Assembly (NCBI GenBank): GCA_964626565.1
Contig: CAZVFX010000027.1
Span: 1-64,000, forward strand
Reading direction: 5' to 3'
Length of the DNA: 64,000 bases
From: CAZVFX01 sp964626565
GTDB lineage: Bacteria > Myxococcota_A > UBA9042 > CAIXZC01
The notes below the pieces were generated by a model. It did not search any database. It was not told the DNA's origin and saw only the letters and a program-made list of their open reading frames with translations. Each line of letters opens with the position of its first letter. Position 1 is the first letter of the stretch. The position numbers and the translations under genes were made by a program. Shown here one piece after another: positions 21,714 through 30,323 of the stretch.

Positions 21714-22391
21714 ATGGCGACAGTTGGCATAGTCTTGAGCGGTTGCGGCGCCTTGGACGGAACGGAAATCCACGAGGCGTTCTGCGCGATGCTCGCCCTT
21801 TCGCGGCGGGGCGCGGATATCGTCTATCTGGCTCCTTCCGGGGCTCAGCGCAGGGTAGTTGACCACTCGACCAAGAAGGAGATTGACGCGGAAAGGGACA
21901 TGCTGGTGGAGGCGGCCCGCATTGCGCGGGGGGAAATCGTCGAGATTTCCGCGGCGGACGCGGCCCTATTGGATACCGTGCTGATTCCCGGTGGGTTTGG
22001 CGCGGCCCGCAGCCTCACCGATTTTGCGTTTGCCCTGGAGAAAATGACCGTTCTGCCAGCGCTGGAAGCTCTCCTGACCGCGGTCTACGATGCGGGCAAG
22101 CCGTTGGGCGCGGTTTGCATCGCCACCTCTATACTGGCCGCGTTCTTCCGCAATCGGGGAGTAGAAGGTGCAAAGATCGCGATGGGCCCCAAGGAACGGT
22201 TTGTCGGGGGAGTGGCAGCGATGGGACAGACCCCGGTGGTGGTGCCGCCTACTGAAGCGGTGGTGGACGTGAAGAATCGTATCGTAACCGGTTCGGCCTT
22301 CATGGCAGCCAGAGAGCTGGTCGAACTGTACGACGGAATAGACTGCGTCGTCGACGAGCTGATGCGAATGTGCAAGAGTCCGTTGAATTGA
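21714..22391 (+). CDS. elbB: ElbB-like DJ-1/PfpI-superfamily protein
   Basis: The 225-residue protein starts MATVGIVLSGCGALDGTEIHE at an ATG behind GGGAGG. It has the ElbB pattern LIPGGFGAARSLTDFA and PLGAVCIATSI with a candidate nucleophilic Cys. ElbB is annotated as an isoprenoid-biosynthesis glyoxalase; its cellular role is poorly defined. An isoprenoid link would suit a quinone-tail pathway, but that is a loose inference. It lies divergently from the U32 run. Confidence 0.8.
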   Translation: MATVGIVLSGCGALDGTEIHEAFCAMLALSRRGADIVYLAPSGAQRRVVDHSTKKEIDAERDMLVEAARIARGEIVEISAADAALLDTVLIPGGFGAARSLTDFAFALEKMTVLPALEALLTAVYDAGKPLGAVCIATSILAAFFRNRGVEGAKIAMGPKERFVGGVAAMGQTPVVVPPTEAVVDVKNRIVTGSAFMAARELVELYDGIDCVVDELMRMCKSPLN

Positions 22392-22427
22392 TAATTGATA
22401 ATTGGGAATTGAAAATTGAAAATTGAC
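22388..22427. repeat. AATTG-rich short tandem repeat across a gene start
   Basis: The stretch after the elbB stop reads as repeated ATTGATA, GGGAATTG and AAAATTG units (seven-base period, A+T-rich) in an otherwise G+C-rich region. It runs into the TTG start of the next gene. Such AATTGA heptamer repeats are known as intergenic filler in several bacterial groups. Confidence 0.6.
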
Positions 22428-23399
22428 ATTTTTGCCCACATCATGCCTCCCGAATACGTGAGACACGTGCTGCCAGCAACGAGCCGGGCGACCCGCGCCT
22501 TTGCGGGGACCACTCCGACCTTGTCGGACCTGGGGGCCCGCTTCGAAGTGATGGACCGGTTCCCCGATGTGGAACAAGTACTCACCCTGGCCGGTCCGGT
22601 GGAGCCGGCGGGCAGCCTTTCCTCCGCCGACGTCGCCCGCATCACCAACGACGGCCTGGCCGGGTTGGTGGCCGCCCATCCGCACCGTTTTGCCGGCGCG
22701 GTTGCATCCCTCCCCCTGGATGATATGGACGCCGCACTGGCGGAAGCGGAGCGCGCACTGGGGGAGCTGGGCCTCCAAGGTGTTGAGGTGTTCACGCCGT
22801 GTCACGGCAAGCCGCTGGACGATCCGAGTCTGTTCGCACTGTACGAGTTTATGGAGAAGGTCGACCTGCCCATCTGGATCCACCCCCGGCGTGAGTTGAA
22901 GCCTGACTATGATACCGAGGAGAGGTCAAAGTACCGGGTGTTCGGCATGTGGGGCTGGCCGTACGAGACCACCGTGGCTATGACGCGGTTGGTGTTTGGC
23001 GGCGTGCTGGAGCGATTCCCCGGTTTGAAATTCATCACCCACCACTGTGGCGGAATGGTGCCCTACTTCGAGCAACGTATCGTGACGTGGTACGAGTACA
23101 TGGAAGGCCGTCTGGGTGCGAAATACAGTGAGAACCTCAGTCGTCCGCTTCTCGACTATTTCCGCATGTTCTACAACGACACCGCTGTTAATGGCTCTAC
23201 GGCTGCGCTGCAATGCGGGGTGTCCTTTTTTGGTGCGGACCGGGTTTTGTTCGGCACCGACATGCCTTTTGACAACGAGTTGGGTGCTGCAAGTATCAGG
23301 GAAACTACCCGGTCGGTTGAGGAATTGGATGTTCCCGACGCAGACCGTGAGAAGATCTTTGTGGGCAACGCCAGGCGCCTGTTGCGGCTCGGGAGTTAG
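22416..23399 (+). CDS. amidohydrolase-2 / ACMSD-like decarboxylase
   Basis: The 327-residue protein starts at a TTG within an AATTG repeat (LKIDIFAHIMPPEYV). It has the fold of ACMSD and related resorcylate decarboxylases: an N-terminal metal-site strand, DLPIWIHPRRE, FITHHCGGMVPYFEQRI and FGTDMPFD. The first motif reads FAHIMP, so the usual second His of the HxH pair is Met, which is seen in part of the family. It probably decarboxylates or hydrolyses an aromatic or cyclic acid with a divalent metal. A start further downstream is not supported, as the first strand would be lost. Confidence 0.75.
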   Translation: MKIDIFAHIMPPEYVRHVLPATSRATRAFAGTTPTLSDLGARFEVMDRFPDVEQVLTLAGPVEPAGSLSSADVARITNDGLAGLVAAHPHRFAGAVASLPLDDMDAALAEAERALGELGLQGVEVFTPCHGKPLDDPSLFALYEFMEKVDLPIWIHPRRELKPDYDTEERSKYRVFGMWGWPYETTVAMTRLVFGGVLERFPGLKFITHHCGGMVPYFEQRIVTWYEYMEGRLGAKYSENLSRPLLDYFRMFYNDTAVNGSTAALQCGVSFFGADRVLFGTDMPFDNELGAASIRETTRSVEELDVPDADREKIFVGNARRLLRLGS

Positions 23400-23402
23400 G
23401 AC

Positions 23403-24839
23403 TTGACCGGTACCGGAAAGAGAGTGGTCATTATCGGCGGAGGACCTGCCGGTCTTACCGCGGGATATCTTCTGGGCAAGCATGGTTACCGGCCGCTGGT
23501 GCTTGAGGCGGACCCGGAAAGGGTAGGGGGCATCAGTCGTACCGTCGAGTTCAAGGGATATTGCTTCGACATCGGCGGGCATCGGTTTTTCTCCAAGTCG
23601 GCCGAGGTGGAGGCGCTGTGGACGGAGTTGCTCCCTGACGACATGTTGGTGCGCCCCCGTAAATCCCGGATTTTCCACGGTGGAAAGTTCTTCGACTATC
23701 CGCTGAAGCCGGTGAGTGCTTTGCGCACCCTGGGCCTGGCCGAGACCATGACCTGCGGGTTTTCCTTCATGCGTGCGCGGCTCCTCCCGGTGCGACATCC
23801 TCGCACGTTCGAAGAGTGGGTGGTCAATCAATTCGGGCGCCGGCTGTTCGAGATTTTCTTCAAATCGTATACGGAGAAGGTCTGGGGTATTTCGTGCGCG
23901 GAACTGTCCGCAGACTGGGCGGCACAACGCATTAAGGGTTTGTCCGTCAGCAGCATTCTGAGAAAGGCGCTGCTGCCTCAGCGCGGGGCAGTGGTAAAGA
24001 CTCTGGTGGAGGAGTTCCGATATCCCAGGAAAGGGCCGGGGATGTTGTGGGAGGCATGCGCCGACCGGATCGTGGAAGCCGGAGGCGAGGTGAGGCTCGG
24101 GCGAAAGGCGACAGGTCTGTCCCTGGGCGAACAGGGCTGGTCGGTCCGCCATGTGGGCGACGATGGCGAGGCAAGTGAGGTTTGTGACCAGGTTCTCTGC
24201 TCCGCCCCTGTGGGAGAGATGATTGCAGGTCTGTCCCCGACTCCGTCGCCGGAGGTCCTGGCCGCGGCCGGGGCGTTGAAGCACCGTGATTTTCTGACGG
24301 TGGCACTTATCGTGAAAGACCGGCAGCGGTTCGATGACAACTGGATCTATGTGCAGGACCCGGGCGTGACGGTCGGCCGCATTCAGAACTTCAAAGCCTG
24401 GTCTCCTGAGATGATCCCTGATCCGGAAACCAACTGTTTCGGGTTGGAGTATTTCTGCAATGCGGGGGACCAGCTCTGGTCCATGCCTGACCAGGACCTG
24501 GTGAACCTTGCTGTGGCCGAGTTGGATTCCCTGGGCCTTGGGGATAAGGCCGATTTCCTGGATGGCTGCGTCGTCCGGCAGCGTCACGCATATCCGGTCT
24601 ACGATGACGGCTATGCGGCCAATATCGAAACTGTTCGCACCGCGGTGGAGTCGTCGTACGAAGGGCTGCACCTCATCGGCCGCAACGGTATGCACAGGTA
24701 CAACAACCAGGACCATTCCATGATGACCGCCATGCTCGCGGTGGAGAATATTGTCGCGGGCAAGCCGCTCTATGATGTCTGGAACGTCAATCAGGACGCG
24801 GAGTACCACGAAGAGTCTTCTCCTCAAGAAAGCCCTTGA
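23403..24839 (+). CDS. FAD-dependent amine-oxidase-fold protein (protoporphyrinogen oxidase / UDP-galactopyranose mutase-like)
   Basis: The 478-residue protein has an N-terminal FAD-binding motif (VVIIGGGPAGLTAGYLL) and the GGISRTVEFKGYCFDIGGHRFF signature typical of HemY-like and mutase-like flavoproteins. A C-terminal GLHLIGRNGMHRYNNQDHSM segment ends the cofactor domain. It starts at TTG 23403, four bases after the amidohydrolase stop, so it is cotranscribed. It may oxidise or isomerise a ring or sugar. Related proteins often sit beside glycosyltransferases, but none is present here. Confidence 0.75.
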   Translation: MTGTGKRVVIIGGGPAGLTAGYLLGKHGYRPLVLEADPERVGGISRTVEFKGYCFDIGGHRFFSKSAEVEALWTELLPDDMLVRPRKSRIFHGGKFFDYPLKPVSALRTLGLAETMTCGFSFMRARLLPVRHPRTFEEWVVNQFGRRLFEIFFKSYTEKVWGISCAELSADWAAQRIKGLSVSSILRKALLPQRGAVVKTLVEEFRYPRKGPGMLWEACADRIVEAGGEVRLGRKATGLSLGEQGWSVRHVGDDGEASEVCDQVLCSAPVGEMIAGLSPTPSPEVLAAAGALKHRDFLTVALIVKDRQRFDDNWIYVQDPGVTVGRIQNFKAWSPEMIPDPETNCFGLEYFCNAGDQLWSMPDQDLVNLAVAELDSLGLGDKADFLDGCVVRQRHAYPVYDDGYAANIETVRTAVESSYEGLHLIGRNGMHRYNNQDHSMMTAMLAVENIVAGKPLYDVWNVNQDAEYHEESSPQESP

Positions 24840-24865
24840 CTCTGGAGCGGGTCGTTAGCTAAGTT
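24836..24865 (+). promoter_or_regulatory. sigma-70-type promoter for mqnA
   Basis: TTGACT (24836-24841) and TAAGTT (24860-24865) are 18 bases apart. The -35 box overlaps the stop codon of the flavoprotein gene. The leader of about 65 bases could form weak hairpins but no clear terminator is visible. Confidence 0.4.
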
Positions 24866-24935
24866 CAACGACGGTCGTCGCACCTTCCGGGTTTCCCCGC
24901 TTCACGGAGAAAAGGCGACTCGTCCAGTGGGGAGA

Positions 24936-25658
24936 ATGAGGGATAGTTCTCGAATGTCCGGCAAGCTAAAGATTGGCGTCGTGGAGTTCACCAACTCGCT
25001 TCCGTTTCTGCACGGGATGGAGCAATTTGGCGAAGTAGTTACGGGGACACCTCGACAGTTGGCCGGCTGGTTTGCGGAGGGTAAGCTCGACGTTTCTTTT
25101 GTGCCGTCGGTGGACTACCTGCGCAACCGGGATGCCTACTCGCTGGTTCAGGGGGTTTCCATCTCTTCCTTCGGGCCCACCAGGTCGGTGCGTCTGTTTT
25201 TTAACGGTGAATTGCGCAACATTCAGTGTGTTTGCTTGAGCCCCGACTCGTTGACGAGCAATTTCCTGGTTCAGCGGATGCTCTTTCGCAGGCACGGTCT
25301 GCATCCGAAGTTCGTCGATGGGCATGAATGCGCCATGGCTGACGCCCGCCTGATTATCGGAGACAGGGGGCTTGAAGACCGCGCCGGTTTCGACTTCCTC
25401 GACCTGGGGTCCGAATGGTGGGAGCTCACCGGGCTGCCCCTCGTATACGCGGTGTGCGTAACTCGGGAGAAGGGACTGGCCGCGGAGCTGTCCCCGCGGT
25501 TTCGCCAACTTACCGCAGGCAACCTGGCCAACCTCGCCGAGTTGCTGGCCGGCGTGGGCAAGTCTGAGCTTCTCTCCTACATCTCCAGCCTCGACTACGG
25601 TCTGGGGGAACTCCACATGGACTGCCTCCAGCGCATCGCCAAGTACCTCGGCGACTGA
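24936..25658 (+). CDS. mqnA: MqnA, chorismate dehydratase of the futalosine menaquinone pathway
   Basis: The 240-residue protein has the family pattern KIGVVEFTNSLPFLHGM with the conserved Asn, then GTPRQLAGWFAEGKLDVSFVPS and LIIGDRGLE. MqnA removes water from chorismate to give 3-enolpyruvylbenzoate. It is slightly short for the family. ATG 24936 has GGGGAG five bases upstream and was preferred; ATG 24954 is possible. It leads a run with the MqnE-MqnC fusion and MqnD. The nucleoside hydrolase step MqnB is not encoded in the window. Confidence 0.85.
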   Translation: MRDSSRMSGKLKIGVVEFTNSLPFLHGMEQFGEVVTGTPRQLAGWFAEGKLDVSFVPSVDYLRNRDAYSLVQGVSISSFGPTRSVRLFFNGELRNIQCVCLSPDSLTSNFLVQRMLFRRHGLHPKFVDGHECAMADARLIIGDRGLEDRAGFDFLDLGSEWWELTGLPLVYAVCVTREKGLAAELSPRFRQLTAGNLANLAELLAGVGKSELLSYISSLDYGLGELHMDCLQRIAKYLGD

Positions 25659-25681
25659 ATTCCCCAAAGAACGACATTCTC

Positions 25682-25711
25682 TGGACTTAACTGACTGCTT
25701 ATTCTTATACT
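25682..25711 (+). promoter_or_regulatory. possible promoter for the mqnE-mqnC fusion gene
   Basis: TGGACT (25682-25687) and TATACT (25706-25711) are 18 bases apart in an A+T-rich patch of the mqnA-mqnEC gap. It shares CTGG...TATACT with promoters of the two radical SAM genes at 41.4 and 45.1 kb. Confidence 0.35.
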
Positions 25712-25744
25712 TCGGAAGGCGTACGAACCGGGAGAGCCGACACG

Positions 25745-27934
25745 GTGGGATCCGAAACGATTCGCAGCAAAGTCCTGAACGGCCAACGCATCAACCAGCA
25801 GGAGGCCTTGTGGCTTCTGGAGGAGTCCGATCTTACTTTCCTTCAGGAGATGGCCGAGGTCAGGCGCAAGGCGGTAGCCGACGACCGGGTCTACTTCCAA
25901 CACAACCTCAACATCAACCACACCAACGAGTGCATCAACGAATGTGCGCTGTGCGCGTTCTACCGTGATCCGGGAGAAGGCTATGCCATGTCGGTGGACG
26001 AGATCCGGGAGTTGGTCGCGTCCGCCGCGGCCCGCGGGGCTGGGGAGGTGCATATCGTCGGGGGGTTGAATCCGGAGTTGGGATTCGATTACTACCTCGA
26101 TGTTTTGAGAGCCATCAAAGGGGTGGACGCCGGAATTTTCGTGCAGGGATTCACCGCGGTGGAAGTCGACTACATGGCTCGCCTATCGGGCCTGCCCCTG
26201 GACGAGGTTCTGCGCCGGCTCAAGGCCGCGGGCCTCGGTAGCATCCCCGGCGGCGGCGCCGAGATTTTTCATCCCGCAGTGAGAACGGTCGTGTGCAAGA
26301 ACAAGATCAGTGGAGAGCGGTGGTTGGAGGTTATGGAATGTGCCCACAAGGTCGGGGTGCCGAGCAACGCAACAATGCTCTACGGGCACGTCGAAACCGG
26401 GGCGCACATCGTCGACCATCTGTCCCAACTGCGGCAACTGCAGGATCGCACCGGCGGATTTCAGGCCTTTGTGCCGATCCCGTTTTTCGGCTTGAACACG
26501 GGAATTGAAGGCATGCGCACCGAAACGTTCGGCGAGTTGGACATGCGGGTCCTCGGTGTTGCGCGGGTGTTTCTGGATAACTTCTCCCACCTCAAGTCAT
26601 TGTGGACATTCTACGGTTACAAGGCCTGCCAGGTGGGCCTGGAATTCGGCGCGGACGACATCGGCTCCACCTACTATGACGAGCTTATCGTGCACTCGGC
26701 CGGAGCAGACACTCCCAAGGGAGTCTCTACTGCCGAGATGGTCCATCTTATCGAGGAGATCGGTCGCATTCCGACGGAAGTCTACAGCAACTACGAAGCT
26801 GTGGCCGGAGGGTTGCACAGCGATGAAGTCGTGACGGACAGTGCCCCTGGCGACGAGGCGAGGGAACAACTCGAGGCGAAGATATCCCGCGGCGAGCGCC
26901 TTACCTTCGAGGAAGGTCTGTCCCTCTACGAGCAGCCGCTCTGGTGGCTGGGACGCATGGCCCACGGCGTCCGTCTTTCCAAGCTGCCGGAGCTTCAGGC
27001 GACCTTTATCGTGGATCGGGTCATCAACACCACCAACGTCTGTCGAAACGCCTGCTCCTTCTGCGGTTTCTACACCGGGAAGGATGATGACGAGGCGTTC
27101 CTGCTGTCAAAGGATGAGGTGCTCACCCGGGTTGACGAAATGGTCGGCATCGGTGGCACCCAGGTGCTCATTCAAGGTGGCCTGAATCCTGATGCGGACC
27201 TGGCCTACTACTGCAAACTGTTTTCAGCTATTCGGGCCCGGCATTCGGGGGTGGTGATCCACTCACTGTCCCCGCCCGAATTGGCTTATCTTGCCGAACT
27301 TGAACAGTGCTCAGTGGAGGAGACCCTGGGCAGGCTCAAGAGGGCCGGGTTGGATTCGCTTCCCGGCGGCGGCGCCGAGATTTTTCACCCCACGGTACGG
27401 AAGGCTGTGAGTCCTTCCAAGATTTCCGGCGCGAAGTGGCTGGATGTTATGCGAACGGCCCACTCACAGGGATTGCGAACCACGGCAACGATGATGTTCG
27501 GCGCCGAGGAGTTGCCTGAACATCGGGTTGCGCACCTGGATGAACTGCGCAAACTGCAAGATGAAACGGGCGGATTTCGGGCCTTCATCCCGTGGACTTT
27601 CAGCCCCGGGAACACCCGGCTGAAACACGTACTTCCCGCGGGCGGAGCGGAGTATCTCAGGACCCTGGCCGTGGCGCGCATCTACCTCGACAACTTCGAT
27701 CATATCGGCTCGGGCTGGTTGACTGAGGGCATGAAGGTTGCCCAGCTGGGCCTGAAGTTCGGCGCCGACGACATGGGCGGCGTTCTCATGGAAGAGAAGG
27801 TGTTGCGGGAGACAGGTGTGACTACAACAACAAATATCGATGAGCTCAAAGATGTGATAAGGTACAGTGGATTCAGGGCGGCAAAAAGAAACACGGCTTA
27901 TGAGGTGCTGGAGGACCTTTGCGATCCAAGTTGA
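25745..27934 (+). CDS. fused MqnE-MqnC: aminofutalosine synthase plus cyclic dehypoxanthine futalosine synthase
   Basis: The 729-residue protein holds two complete radical SAM enzymes. The first half has C63-x3-C67-x2-C70 (NECINECALCAF), PGGGAEIFHP and NATMLYGHVETG, typical of MqnE, which makes aminofutalosine. The second half has C433-x3-C437-x2-C440 (VCRNACSFCGF), PGGGAEIFHP and TTATMMFG with AFIPWTFSPGNT, typical of MqnC, which closes the ring. The normal enzymes are separate proteins of about 370 residues. Translation starts at GTG 25745. The gene overlaps mqnD by 16 bases. The fusion would pass radical-pathway intermediates along one chain, although a hydrolase normally acts between the two steps. 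Confidence 0.85.
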   Translation: MGSETIRSKVLNGQRINQQEALWLLEESDLTFLQEMAEVRRKAVADDRVYFQHNLNINHTNECINECALCAFYRDPGEGYAMSVDEIRELVASAAARGAGEVHIVGGLNPELGFDYYLDVLRAIKGVDAGIFVQGFTAVEVDYMARLSGLPLDEVLRRLKAAGLGSIPGGGAEIFHPAVRTVVCKNKISGERWLEVMECAHKVGVPSNATMLYGHVETGAHIVDHLSQLRQLQDRTGGFQAFVPIPFFGLNTGIEGMRTETFGELDMRVLGVARVFLDNFSHLKSLWTFYGYKACQVGLEFGADDIGSTYYDELIVHSAGADTPKGVSTAEMVHLIEEIGRIPTEVYSNYEAVAGGLHSDEVVTDSAPGDEAREQLEAKISRGERLTFEEGLSLYEQPLWWLGRMAHGVRLSKLPELQATFIVDRVINTTNVCRNACSFCGFYTGKDDDEAFLLSKDEVLTRVDEMVGIGGTQVLIQGGLNPDADLAYYCKLFSAIRARHSGVVIHSLSPPELAYLAELEQCSVEETLGRLKRAGLDSLPGGGAEIFHPTVRKAVSPSKISGAKWLDVMRTAHSQGLRTTATMMFGAEELPEHRVAHLDELRKLQDETGGFRAFIPWTFSPGNTRLKHVLPAGGAEYLRTLAVARIYLDNFDHIGSGWLTEGMKVAQLGLKFGADDMGGVLMEEKVLRETGVTTTTNIDELKDVIRYSGFRAAKRNTAYEVLEDLCDPS

Positions 27935-28737
27935 CGATCGGACATACCCCGGATGTCGATGACGGGTTCATGCTGTACGGTCTGCTGACCGGGCGGGTTG
28001 ACCTGGAAGGGCTGGAGTTTACGGAGTTGGTTGCTCCCATCTCTACGCTCAACGAGCAAGCCCTGGAAGGGGCGCTGGACGTCACCGCGGCGTCTGTCGC
28101 TTCCCTGCCCGATCTTGCCCGCGCCTACGACATTCTTACCTCTGGTGCGTGCATGGCTGAGGACCGTGGTCCGCTGTTGGTTCAGCGGGCCGGAGGGCCG
28201 GTGGAACGCATCGCGGTGCCGGGACTCAGCACCACCGCCTTCCTGGTCTTGCGCTGCATACTCGACAAGTTCGAGCCGGTGGTGATGCCCTTCGATTCGA
28301 TTCTCCAGGCGGTTTCGCTGGGGGAGGTCGATGCCGGAGTGCTCATCAGTGAGGATCAGCAGTTGTGGGAAGGGCGTGGTTTGGAGGCCACGGACCTCGG
28401 GAAGGCGTGGAACGAACGAACCGGCTATCCGCTTCCTCTCGGCGTCGATCTCGTTCGCCGTGGGTTGGACGAGGATTTGAAGCGCTGCGTGGCCAGGGTT
28501 TTTCGGCGTTCGGTGGAATTCGCGCTGGGGAACGTGGAAGAAGCGCTGGACTATGCTATGCAATACGCCCGCGACGCCACCAGGGAGGAGGCCGAGACCT
28601 TTGCCCTGACTTTCGTCGGACCGTTCACGTTGGAAATGGGCCATCGTGGACGGGTCGCTATCGGCACTTTTCTCGACACCTGCCAGATGGCGGGGTTGGT
28701 GAAGGGCGACTACGAACTGAATTTCGTCAAGGGATGA
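27919..28737 (+). CDS. mqnD: MqnD, 1,4-dihydroxy-6-naphthoate synthase
   Basis: The 272-residue protein starts at TTG 27919 behind GGAGGAC, inside the end of the fusion gene. It has HTPDVDDGFMLYGLL, NEQALEGALDVTAAS and the GPLLV and STTAFLVLR segments of the MqnD/MqnA periplasmic-binding fold. MqnD cleaves cyclic dehypoxanthine futalosine to 1,4-dihydroxy-6-naphthoate. The following ABC ATPase gene begins 12 bases later, so all may be one transcript. Confidence 0.85.
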   Translation: MRSKLTIGHTPDVDDGFMLYGLLTGRVDLEGLEFTELVAPISTLNEQALEGALDVTAASVASLPDLARAYDILTSGACMAEDRGPLLVQRAGGPVERIAVPGLSTTAFLVLRCILDKFEPVVMPFDSILQAVSLGEVDAGVLISEDQQLWEGRGLEATDLGKAWNERTGYPLPLGVDLVRRGLDEDLKRCVARVFRRSVEFALGNVEEALDYAMQYARDATREEAETFALTFVGPFTLEMGHRGRVAIGTFLDTCQMAGLVKGDYELNFVKG

Positions 28738-28749
28738 GGCCTCTCGCCC

Positions 28750-29505
28750 GTGCTCGAACTCAAGCTCAGCAATCTCACTAAATCATTTGTCCATCCCAGC
28801 GGTGATTCCAGGTCCGTGCTCGAAGGAGTGAATCTGGAGGTTGCAGATGGCGAGTTCATCTGTGTTCTGGGCCCCAGCGGTTGCGGCAAGACGACGTTGT
28901 TGCAGCTCATCGCCGGTCTCGAGACACCGGATTCCGGTGAAGTGCTGGTCGGCGGCCGAAAGGTGACTGGCACGGGTGGGAAAACCGGGATGGTCTTCCA
29001 GGAGTACGCCCTCTTTCCCTGGCTTTCGGTGTTGGGAAACGTGGAGTTCGGACCTTCGGTTCGAGGTGTGCCCCGCAAGAAACGTCGGGCCCGTGCCGCG
29101 GAATTCATCAGCCTTGTGGGGCTCGCCGGCTTCGAAAAGTCCTATCCACACGAATTGAGCGGCGGGATGAGGCAGCGTGCGGCTATCGCCAGAGCCCTGG
29201 CCAATGAACCGGATCTGCTACTCATGGACGAGCCGCTGGCCGCGCTGGATTCTCAGCTTAGAGAATCCCTTCAGCAAGAAGTCCTGCGCATCTGGCGCGA
29301 AACCGGCAAGACGGTTATCTATGTGACTCACAGCATTTCCGAAGCTGTGTTTCTGGCAGATAGAGTCGTGGTGTTGAGTCCCCTTCCTGCGACGATCAGA
29401 GCGGTTTTGAGCATTGACCTGAACCGCCCTCGCGAGGCCGGGTTGCGCGCGGAGCTTCGCTTCCACGAGCTGCAACAGGAGCTGAGGAAGGTGCTCTATG
29501 GTTAG
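28750..29505 (+). CDS. ABC transporter ATPase, nitrate/sulfonate/thiamine-precursor type
   Basis: The 251-residue protein has Walker A GPSGCGKTTLL, the Q-loop in MVFQEYALFPWLSV, signature LSGGMRQRAAIARAL and Walker B LLLMDEPLAALD. It matches the SsuB/TauB/ThiZ type. It starts with GTG 12 bases after mqnD and overlaps the permease gene by 8 bases. Together they form an importer for a small organic anion or aromatic, perhaps with the binding protein encoded at 10058-11041. Confidence 0.88.
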   Translation: MLELKLSNLTKSFVHPSGDSRSVLEGVNLEVADGEFICVLGPSGCGKTTLLQLIAGLETPDSGEVLVGGRKVTGTGGKTGMVFQEYALFPWLSVLGNVEFGPSVRGVPRKKRRARAAEFISLVGLAGFEKSYPHELSGGMRQRAAIARALANEPDLLLMDEPLAALDSQLRESLQQEVLRIWRETGKTVIYVTHSISEAVFLADRVVVLSPLPATIRAVLSIDLNRPREAGLRAELRFHELQQELRKVLYG

Positions 29506-30259
29506 CAGGTGGATACTCCGGTATGGGGCGTTGGCCGCAATTGTCGTCCTGTGGGAGTTGACCGTCCAGGCCGGGCTCGTGGCTCCCTATCTGCTCCCCG
29601 CTCCTTCCGCTATCCTGTCCACCCTCTGGGGGCTGACGGTAGATGGCGTCATTCTGCCTCACGCAGCCGTCAGCGTCCTTCGCGCACTGACCGGGTTCGT
29701 CATAGGGGCCGCGTTGGGCATTACGCTGGGCGCACTCATGGGTTGGTCACGGACGTTGTACGATCTGGCTGACGCACCGCTGCAGATCATGAGGGCCGTG
29801 CCCCTGGCCGCGCTGTTGCCCCTTGTGATCGTCTGGCTCGGCCTGGGGGAGAGTTCAAAGCTCTTTATGGTCGCGCTGCCGCCCTTTTTCTTGACCCTGA
29901 TCAACACCATGCAGGGTGTGAGCAACGTCGATCCGACACTTGTCAAGGCGGCGCGCAACCTGGGTGCAGGCAGGGTTCAGATCCTGGTCCGAGTGCTGGT
30001 GCCTGCGGCCTCACCCATGGTTTTTGCCGGGCTGCGCCTTGGGGTTGTAGTTTCCCTCTTGATGCTGGTTATTGCTGAGATGATCGCGGCGGGAGCGGGC
30101 CTGGGCTACTTCATACTTGAGTCCCAGAGGCTGTGGTACACCGAAGAGATGTTCGCGGGGATCGTGCTCATGTCCGGCCTCGGGTTTGCGTTCGACCGGG
30201 CCGTGCTGCTGGCGGAGCGGAAGCTGCTGAGGTGGAATCGCGGCACCCGGGCGTGGTAA
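29498..30259 (+). CDS. ABC transporter permease, SsuC/TauC-like
   Basis: The 253-residue membrane protein has about six hydrophobic spans and the EAA-loop region AARNLGAGRVQILVRVLVPAA in the usual place. It overlaps the ATPase gene by 8 bases. It is the transmembrane partner of that ATPase. The substrate is unknown; linkage to mqn genes hints at a precursor or product of that pathway. Confidence 0.85.
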   Translation: MVSRWILRYGALAAIVVLWELTVQAGLVAPYLLPAPSAILSTLWGLTVDGVILPHAAVSVLRALTGFVIGAALGITLGALMGWSRTLYDLADAPLQIMRAVPLAALLPLVIVWLGLGESSKLFMVALPPFFLTLINTMQGVSNVDPTLVKAARNLGAGRVQILVRVLVPAASPMVFAGLRLGVVVSLLMLVIAEMIAAGAGLGYFILESQRLWYTEEMFAGIVLMSGLGFAFDRAVLLAERKLLRWNRGTRAW

Positions 30260-30323
30260 GGTCATTGTGGAAGCGCTGTGAAGCGCGACGTGGGCGCTGG
30301 CCGCCCGAATCCGGCGGGTTCTG

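Noticed and set aside
22926..24827. A 633-codon minus-strand frame over the amidohydrolase and flavoprotein genes
   Set aside because: Both plus-strand genes have clear enzyme motifs; this frame has none.
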